This document shows, piece by piece, positions 58,001 through 64,000 of a DNA stretch of 64,000 bases. The notes under the pieces are model-generated. The model worked only from the letters and a program-made list of their open reading frames with translations. It ran no database searches and was not told the DNA's origin. The stretch comes from Ciona intestinalis (Eukaryota; Chordata; Ascidiacea; Phlebobranchia; Cionidae), in assembly GCF_000224145.3 (NCBI RefSeq), contig NC_020173.2, positions 5,837,039 to 5,901,038 on the forward strand, read 5' to 3'. Position 1 is the stretch's first letter. Each line of letters begins with the position of its first letter. The position numbers and the translations under genes were made by a program.

Positions 58001-61000
58001 TCCAATATAATACTTGACCTGGAATGGTAAACATAATTAAGAATACTGCGATTCAACTGTTCAGAAAGTACGAGATTATTAGTTCCCCATAACAAAGTCC
58101 TGTCATTTAGAGACACAGTGGTTGGAGTGCTCGCCTCTAGAATAGACGATACAGGTTCAAGGCTAAACGCTGCCACCATTTTGGGTGTATGTCGTATGTG
58201 TCTTTGGGTAAGACGCTAAAGGGCAATTGCTTTGAGTAGTTTTAGGCCAGAGCTGGCTCATTACCCCAAGCTATTTCTCTCTGTGGGCTGGGAAACCAAC
58301 ACCATACTGTTTTCAGGTAAAATTTCCAACGGGTAAAAAGTAATATAAAGACATTATAACAACCATCCACCTACCCTCTGTATCAGTAGTTAAACCATGG
58401 GGTTCAGTTGTTAGGTTAACTAACACACTTCTGCCTGAACCATCCAGGTTTACAGATTCAATTAACCCAAGGTAGTTGGTTGTTCCGGCTAATTGTTGAC
58501 CCCAGTCAGACCAGAATATTTTGCTGTGGGTGAAGAAGCTTGTTTGGTATATGAGTACTTGTAATGTAATGTAGGTGAAAAGTGTTAGATGTGTAGTAGG
58601 GTATGTATACAATTAATCCACTTTTAAACTATATTCTCTTAAAATAGACAAGAACAGACTGTGACATGCTGCCACCATTGTGGGTGTATGTGTGCTTGAG
58701 CAAGATACTTAACGACAATTGCTCCAACCTAGTGATCACTAACCGGTTGTCAATCAAACAATCACCCACAAAGTTACATATGTGGTAAGCGGGCACAAGG
58801 TGTATAAAACAAAACAACCGTGTTATAACGACTGTCGTTGCCCCGCCATGCGAGAAAAAGTAAGTTACAGACGTGGTAACTTATAAATGGGCACAAGGCG
58901 TATAAAACAGAACACCTGTGTTATAACGACTGTTGTTGCTCCTCAACGCGAGAATAAATAGGTTACATACACGGTACCTCATTCATAAAAAGTTACACCC
59001 ATCCACATTTAAAGTCGTTGCGCCGCCATGGGAAGATAAATAAGTTACACACATGATAACTCATCCACATAAGTTACAATCATCCACATTTAAACTCCAT
59101 AATCACCCAAGTTTAGCATCAACGTGCAGCTCCCACACTCTGTTCATATCATGGACTTGCAACACCTTTGATACGTTCGCTATATCCAGTGACATGACTA
59201 CTATTGAATCGGTTACTGCATCGGCAAAGTAAAGATTTCTTGATACTGGGTCGATGGCGATTGAATAAGCTGAAATGGATAAAAATGTAACATATTATTG
59301 CTGAGTTTTACAGTGTTTTTTTAATTGGATCACAATTTTGTCATATATATATAACCCTAACAATTAAAAGCAGTTTTAAAAGCTTAAATAAAACAAAATC
59401 CACAGTTTTCTACGAAGTAGTATTTATATCACTCCTATATAATTATGGAATTGAGATATTCGATTAAAATTAAAAAATTAAACACTAACCGTTAACATTA
59501 TCCATAAAGATTTCCATATTATCTCCATTCAAGTCACTTCTTGATATTCGTTTGTTTTGTGAATCGGACCAATACAACTTCTCGGTGGCTTCATCATAAT
59601 CCACCGAGTGGGGTTTCCCCACGTTTGAAAGTGGCAATGAGGCAAAAGTGGTTGGGACGTCAAACTGAACCTTTGAAATTAGATGTTATGTTTAGTCAGA
59701 TTAAAAGTTATAATGATTTAATAAAGTTAAGACAGTCGTTATAACATGGGTGTTCTGTTTCATACTCCTCGTGCCAGCTTACAAGTCACCACGTATGTAA
59801 CTAAATGAGTGATAATTTTTCTTAGTTATTATCCTTTTTGTTGTATGACTGACAATTTGAACAACCCACAATGAATCATTAGATTGTAGCAATTACCATA
59901 ACCTCCCTAAAGAATACATGTGCCAACATCAAGTCTTGGACCCAGTACCTTTTGTTTACAGTGCAAGCGCCTAAGCACTGTGCTATGGCCCCAGTTATGT
60001 TATTAAATTGGGTAAGTGAAACACAATAAAACACCAAAGCTTTTAAGTAAAGTAAATGTAAACTTGTGGTAATGACTTACTTGATATATTTTTCCATGTG
60101 TTGAGTCTGACAGTAGAAAGAAGTTATCAGGTATTAATTCAACTGAACATGATTTCCCATCAGCCATCAATTGATAGCCGGTGGTACATACGCACTTAGC
60201 ACTTGTGTTTGTTGGTGTGCAGAGATGGGAACATTGCATTGCAGAGCAAGGATCTGTGCAAAGATTTTAAAGTGAATGCATTTATTTTATTGTTATTGTC
60301 TACAATTTCAGAGTTACGCCATCAGCAAACCAGGTATAGGTATGTGCCTACACAAACAAGCAGAGCCACAGCTATTGCTTTAAATTATATATATACGGGT
60401 AAATCAACAGTTATTTAATACAGGATTTGCCCTATCTGTTTTAACTTAATGACAATTTGACTGGACAGTGGACAAGTGGAGATTACAGTAAAACTCTAAA
60501 ATAACTTAAAATTGTATTCGGCAACAAATTCAGAAAAAATTAAATTTATTTAAAAACCTCTATTTAACCAGAATTTTAGTAGGACTCTAAATTCCCTTAA
60601 ACCTTCCATTCAACCATTCTTACTTGTAGTTTGTGGTTGAACATCGGGTGAATAAACAACTACAGTCCTTGGAGTAACATTACGCTGATGAAGGTAATTT
60701 GTGTGGATTTGACCGCTTGTGCGATTCACTACGTTAATAGAAATTTGCTGGCTGTTCGCTACGTACAGAAAATCCTGCAAATAGTTTGGGTAAAAAATGC
60801 ACCAAAGAATATATACACCATTGTGGGTGTATGTGTCCTTGGGCAAGACATTTGGGACAATTGCTACAACCCAGTGGTCACCAATGGGTTGGCTACATTG
60901 TCAGCCATATATAAAGAAAGGGAAAAATGCCACATAGCCCAAGGTCTTACCTTATAGACAGATACATTATACACACTTATGTGTATTACCTTGTACACAG

Positions 61001-63916
61001 ACAATCCCATAAACCAGGAATTACTGCTTGTTAGTTCAACCCTTATATCACTAGTGTTGGTTGTAGACATGGAACGTACACGTGCAATGTATTGACCAGC
61101 AGTGGTGGTGGCTATGCGTTCACCCCAATATACTCTGTGGTAAATGCAGAAGAGATTTACTGATACTGAGTATAATATCTAATGTATATGCTGTTGCTGC
61201 CAGGTGTATTATAAGTCCTAAATACATCATCCTAAAGAAATTTTATGGCAATAGTTTGTTTTCAATTATAAGGGACCGGCGTGGCTCTGCTCTATGACGA
61301 GGAGACATCATCAAGGTTTACTGGTAGTGATAAATGTCAAGTTATGCCTTGCTGTATAGCCCTGATATTGCCTCACCATATGGCAGACAAAATATTGGTC
61401 CTTTAAGATCTTAGGATATCTTTCACACTTCTAATACATATACCTATCGCCAACCACATGAACTGTATTCTGTTTCAAACAATTGCACATTTTCCAAAAA
61501 CCACATATGTGCTAAAAATACTTGCAGTATCGAGCCTTGAACCAATATCCAGTGAGCTACAGGCAGGCATGCTGTCCACTGTGCCACAATACAAGATTGT
61601 TTGTTTATACGAAAAAGTACTATTTATATTTTGATATCCAGCCGTATGGCTGCTGAAACGTTGTTACGGTTACAAAACCAACAATTGCCACAAATTCCCT
61701 GGTACAAAGTTACACAATGCAGCTAAATGGTGCTGTGGTGTGCCACACTGTAGGATCTCACCCACATAAAGTACAACAGAACAGAATACACACACACACA
61801 TAGTGAAACCAGGAAGTTACAACATAAGTATTCAGTACTGTATAACACAGCAAACCACATCTTATGCCTTCCTACATATAACTTCTATCTAATTGCTTGT
61901 GAATCCTATATGAGAGAGAAAGTTAGCATAGTGGTAATAATTTGTGTTTTTCAAAATTAAAGGCTTTACCAATGATTTCTAAGGAATAGCGCCCTGGATG
62001 TTTTGGTAATGGGCCAACTCTGGCTTAAATCCCATCAGGCCTTCTGGCATATCTCTACATAGGATACATAGAATGGAATGCCAGATAATTTTATAAATCC
62101 TTAAACACGATGCAGAACAAACAGAATATTCACCTGTTTTCAATCACGTCAATAATAAGTGAATCAATTGAAACGATTGTGTAGAATGAATGAAGTTTAA
62201 TTACGTTGTTTTCACCCATCCCTTTTTGAAGTAACCGAACTTCCTCCACAGTAACCTCGGACCAATAAATGGTTCTGTGTACAAGAAGTATATAGTAAAG
62301 TGGGGTAATACGAAACAATGGAGTACTTGGGGTAAGAAAGGACAATCCCCCTTAGCCTGCTAAAAGTATATATAAGAATAAAACATAAAATATAAGAAGT
62401 ATTAATACAATTAAGTTTAAGTATGAATAGATGGAACAGCAAATATGTGCCAGACATTGGCGAAACATTAGAGGTTAATCTAATTTTAAAACCTGGATAC
62501 AATATGTTTTAGAAGCCTAACCATTTTTAATATTTGCCTAACTGCCTACACAATAAAACATAGGTACATTTGGTTTGGTAAATGACAAATGTCAACCTGC
62601 AACCTGTAACCATTGTGTATATATATGATCAGTTATTCAAGCAGATGTCTTTAAATATGTTTAACATTCAATACAGGTACCACAATATTAGCATTGCATT
62701 GTATTGTTCAAATATGTTTAAAAGGAAAGGTCACATCTTACATTCTGTGTAAGCATATATATCTTTCTAATTCTAATGCTATAATATGGACAGCCTGTTG
62801 CCATTGCAACAAAAGTTATTAGGTAATGTTGCATTCGTAAAATAATTATTAATTAACATATGTAAATATAAACATAGGTTCCAAACACAAGGTAGGCGGG
62901 CCTTTCCAGGATTTTCCTGCACTATATTAATCAGTAATATTACAACCAATTTGTTTTATGAAAGTATGTGTTTCTATCTCTGTTTACTATCACGAAACCT
63001 TAACAAACATACTGTTCAGATAAATTCTGAAACAAAAACGAACCAAAAGGAAGTTAAAAATACATTAAATACCAACCTGGTCAGAGGATGTACGGCCACT
63101 ATTGCTGGCACATTACTTGCAATTGCTACAACGTGTTTGATTTTAGACAAATCCTCGTTTCCCATCATTATCCATTTAGTATCAGTGTCTGTCCAATACA
63201 CATTGTTTGTGACCCAATCCACAGATAAACTGTCGATACCATAAGCCAGCCCTTGGTACAGTTTTTTATGTGTTCGATCCTGGAAAAATTAAATATTAAG
63301 CATTACGTTGGCATATACACAAATCCCTATTATGTATGGCCTATCGGTGAAGTCCTCCAGTGAGGCATGCCGTTGGACCAGGGATTTAGACCAAGGTTGG
63401 CCCATTACCCCAACATTGTGTATGCACATTCTGTTCTATATCATGGGTGAGGCCCTACAGTGAGGCCCGCCATGCAACCTTTTTGTTTGAGATTTAGGCT
63501 TGAATTAAACTATTCAAGCTGCTACCATCGTGGGTGTATATGTCCTTAGGCAAACATGTATGCTTATTTATTTGTATTTTCACTTAAATTGTAGCTATTT
63601 AACTTTCTTGTTGCTTTTGGTTCCAAAAACTCGAGAAGTATTGAGCACAAGGCACACAGGAAAAATGCTTCCTAAACAAAAAGTAGTTATAGGCATATTA
63701 TTATCAATAAAGAAATCTTACTCTTTTATTGTAAACTCCAATAAAGTTCCTGTAGTAGTCCGTATAGTAGATAAATTTACGATGGTAGTTTGCTGATAAA
63801 CTCCAGAACTCAGAGTTTAATTGACCAACCAATAATTTTGAAATGGAAACGCTTTTGTCTGATGCAACGGCTTGCAATGCATCGGCGTGGGCGCTGTATA
63901 TTTCGCATCTCCAAAA
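52011..63916 (-). CDS. YWTD/EGF/HYR/sushi single-pass receptor (LRP-like), C-terminal 927 residues
   Basis: Type I membrane protein; the 5' end lies beyond the window. Nineteen exons: 63722-63916, 63077-63279, 62134-62274, 60990-61134, 60624-60774, 60081-60253, 59490-59670, 59107-59269, 58375-58523, 57921-58018, 57528-57726, 57058-57195, 56322-56464, 55981-56092, 55233-55363, 54809-54893, 53045-53083, 52779-52986, 52011-52140. Phases agree throughout. Visible order: YWTD propeller (NNVYWTDTDT, TIYWSE, VYWGER), EGF (NPCSAMQCSHLC..CVCTTGYQL), second propeller (KLYWSDSQNKRI, IFWSDWG, VLYWSEAS), EGF (CSTNRGGCPQICL..CEC), HYR (CPSELQV...EGTHFFQYKAQDLSGNLAICSF), one sushi module (CISPAS...SCGLNYGSTINVTC...YECTSGRMWEANGIVSC), a Thr/Ser stalk, TM at about 863-882 (IIALIVIMVILALAAVGIFL) and a 45-residue tail rich in Tyr. 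No NPxY motif is seen. Propeller-EGF pairs are known from LRP and LDLR proteins; addition of HYR and sushi is unusual. Ligand unknown. Confidence 0.87.
53170..54030. repeat. 98-bp satellite, nearly nine units
   Basis: The marker 'aactta(t/a)ttatcctc' recurs at 53184, 53281, 53379, 53477, 53575, 53673, 53771, 53869 and 53967, exactly 98 bases apart except for the first step (97). The unit is the SINE 3' tail ('cgttataacacgggtgttc', 'acacctcgtgtc', 'agttaccacgtatgtaact'). It lies in the intron before the stalk exon of the right-end receptor. Confidence 0.96.
54030..54170 (-). mobile_element. SINE core joined to the satellite
   Basis: 'aactgttaagtgttgtaagg', 'cacagtggtaacaacattg' and 'acgattggaggcaggcact' represent the core and head remnant that directly follow the last satellite unit. 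This shows that the array grew out of one SINE insertion in minus orientation. Confidence 0.7.
54390..54560 (-). mobile_element. tRNA-headed SINE, minus orientation
   Basis: Reverse complement reads 'tctgtagctcagtggttag' (box A region), 'accaggttcgaagcttg' (box B), then 'gacgctgctacaattgtgg', 'aaacacttaacgaacattg'. The clearest tRNA-like head in the window, but it does not fold as an intact tRNA. Confidence 0.82.
54591..54784. mobile_element. MITE in the right-end receptor
   Basis: Ends 'ggtagggtgggggagatgg' and 'cccatcttcccccacccta'; it lies 25 bases downstream of the second sushi exon's donor. Confidence 0.87.
55430..55800 (+). repeat. 97-bp repeat, about 3.5 tandem units
   Basis: 'atgggt(g/a)a(g)gtcct' recurs at 55484, 55581, 55678 and 55775, spaced exactly 97 bases. 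Unit landmarks are 'ggcatgccatg', 'ttagaccagagttggc' and 'ttaccccaacattgta'. It is in the intron between the HYR and sushi exons of the right-end receptor. Confidence 0.95.
56516..56711. mobile_element. MITE in the right-end receptor
   Basis: Ends 'agtaggaaggggggaaaga' and 'cccgtcttcccctacccta'; it follows a T-run and (TA)n tract. Confidence 0.82.
57285..57445 (-). repeat. Dispersed repeat, reversed copy of the 22970 family
   Basis: Plus-strand text 'gttgtcaaacatagacatag', 'ctcattgattaatgtggtg' and 'catctaacagcagggtaaa' is the reverse complement of the family found in the first KDM4 intron. Confidence 0.75.
58105..58215 (+). mobile_element. SINE head and core in the right-end receptor
   Basis: Head 'acagtggttggagtgctcg' and 'acaggttcaaggctaaac', core 'tgccaccattttgggtgta' and 'tgtctttgggtaagacgct'. 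Confidence 0.72.
58665..59065 (+). mobile_element. SINE core with several tail units
   Basis: Core 'tgccaccattgtgggtgta', 'gctccaacctagtgatcac', then successive tails at about 58765-58860, 58860-58960 and shorter fragments to 59065. An early stage of the same tail amplification seen at 53.2-54.0 kb. Confidence 0.72.
59725..59995 (-). mobile_element. SINE, minus orientation, in the right-end receptor
   Basis: Tail 'agacagtcgttataacatg', 'tcgtgccagcttacaagtc', core 'atgtgccaacatcaagtct', head 'cagtgcaagcgcctaagca' and 'ctgtgctatggcccca'. Confidence 0.74.
61309..61501 (-). repeat. Near-identical repeat, inverted partner of 28348-28540
   Basis: Reads 'aaggtttactggtagtgat', 'tgccttgctgtatagccct', 'cttaggatatctttcacact' and ends 'gcacattttccaaaaacca'. 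It is the reverse complement of the segment just downstream of ALG14, lying here in an intron of the right-end receptor. Confidence 0.85.
63335..63485 (+). repeat. 97-bp repeat family, about 1.5 units
   Basis: 'cggtgaagtcctccagtga', 'ttagaccaaggttggccca', 'accccaacattgtgtatgc' and a second start 'gggtgaggccctacagtga'. It lies in an intron of the right-end receptor. Confidence 0.78.
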
Positions 63917-64000
63917 CTAGGAACGTAAAATTTAGTTATCTCTGCGAATACGATAGCAAAGCTTAAATTGACACCTATAGAGTTACATACATGGTAACTT

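Overview
The window is animal nuclear DNA. It is AT-rich, has multi-exon genes with GT-AG introns of a few hundred bases, a class II tRNA gene and dense short interspersed repeats. The compact chordate-type gene set (PTBP, PPP2R5, KDM4, a TCF20/RAI1-type protein, ALG14, TMEM53, an LDLa-bearing GPCR, an MGAT4-type enzyme and a YWTD/EGF/HYR/sushi receptor) and the repeat style suggest a tunicate such as Ciona. That species guess is inference. Exon limits were read by eye from splice signals, reading-frame phase and remembered family sequences; no alignment was run.

Layout. At 1-2.7 kb is the N-terminal part of a polypyrimidine-tract-binding protein gene (minus strand, continuing off the left edge). 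From 2.8 to 9.2 kb I recognise no gene, apart from one odd GC-richer stretch near 6 kb. At 9.8-11.5 kb lies a nearly intronless PP2A B56 subunit gene (plus). At 12.1-23.6 kb lies a complete 18-exon KDM4 histone demethylase (minus), followed upstream on the same strand by a TCF20/RAI1-like gene (24.1-26.0 kb). ALG14 (26.7-28.3 kb, plus) diverges from the TCF20-like gene. TMEM53 (28.7-31.3 kb, minus) converges on ALG14.

At 31.8-33.5 kb a promoter plus signal-peptide exon is present twice, on both sides of a 50-base assembly gap. The second copy starts a 15-exon receptor gene (33.2-41.3 kb, plus) with about ten LDLa modules and seven transmembrane helices. A tRNA-Ser(AGA) gene sits antisense in its fourth intron. 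A short MGAT4-type glycosyltransferase occupies 43.8-49.3 kb (plus). The right end (52.0 kb to beyond 63.9 kb, minus) is the C-terminal 19 exons of a large single-pass receptor with two YWTD propellers, two EGF modules, HYR, sushi, a membrane helix and a tyrosine-rich tail.

Introns and spacers are packed with at least five repeat families. They include a roughly 190-bp MITE with near-palindromic ends, tRNA-headed SINEs and their tails, a 98-bp satellite made from a SINE tail, a 97-bp repeat, and an inverted pair of nearly identical copies 33 kb apart. Apart from the adjacency of two chromatin-protein genes (KDM4 and TCF20-like), neighbouring genes have no obvious shared pathway.
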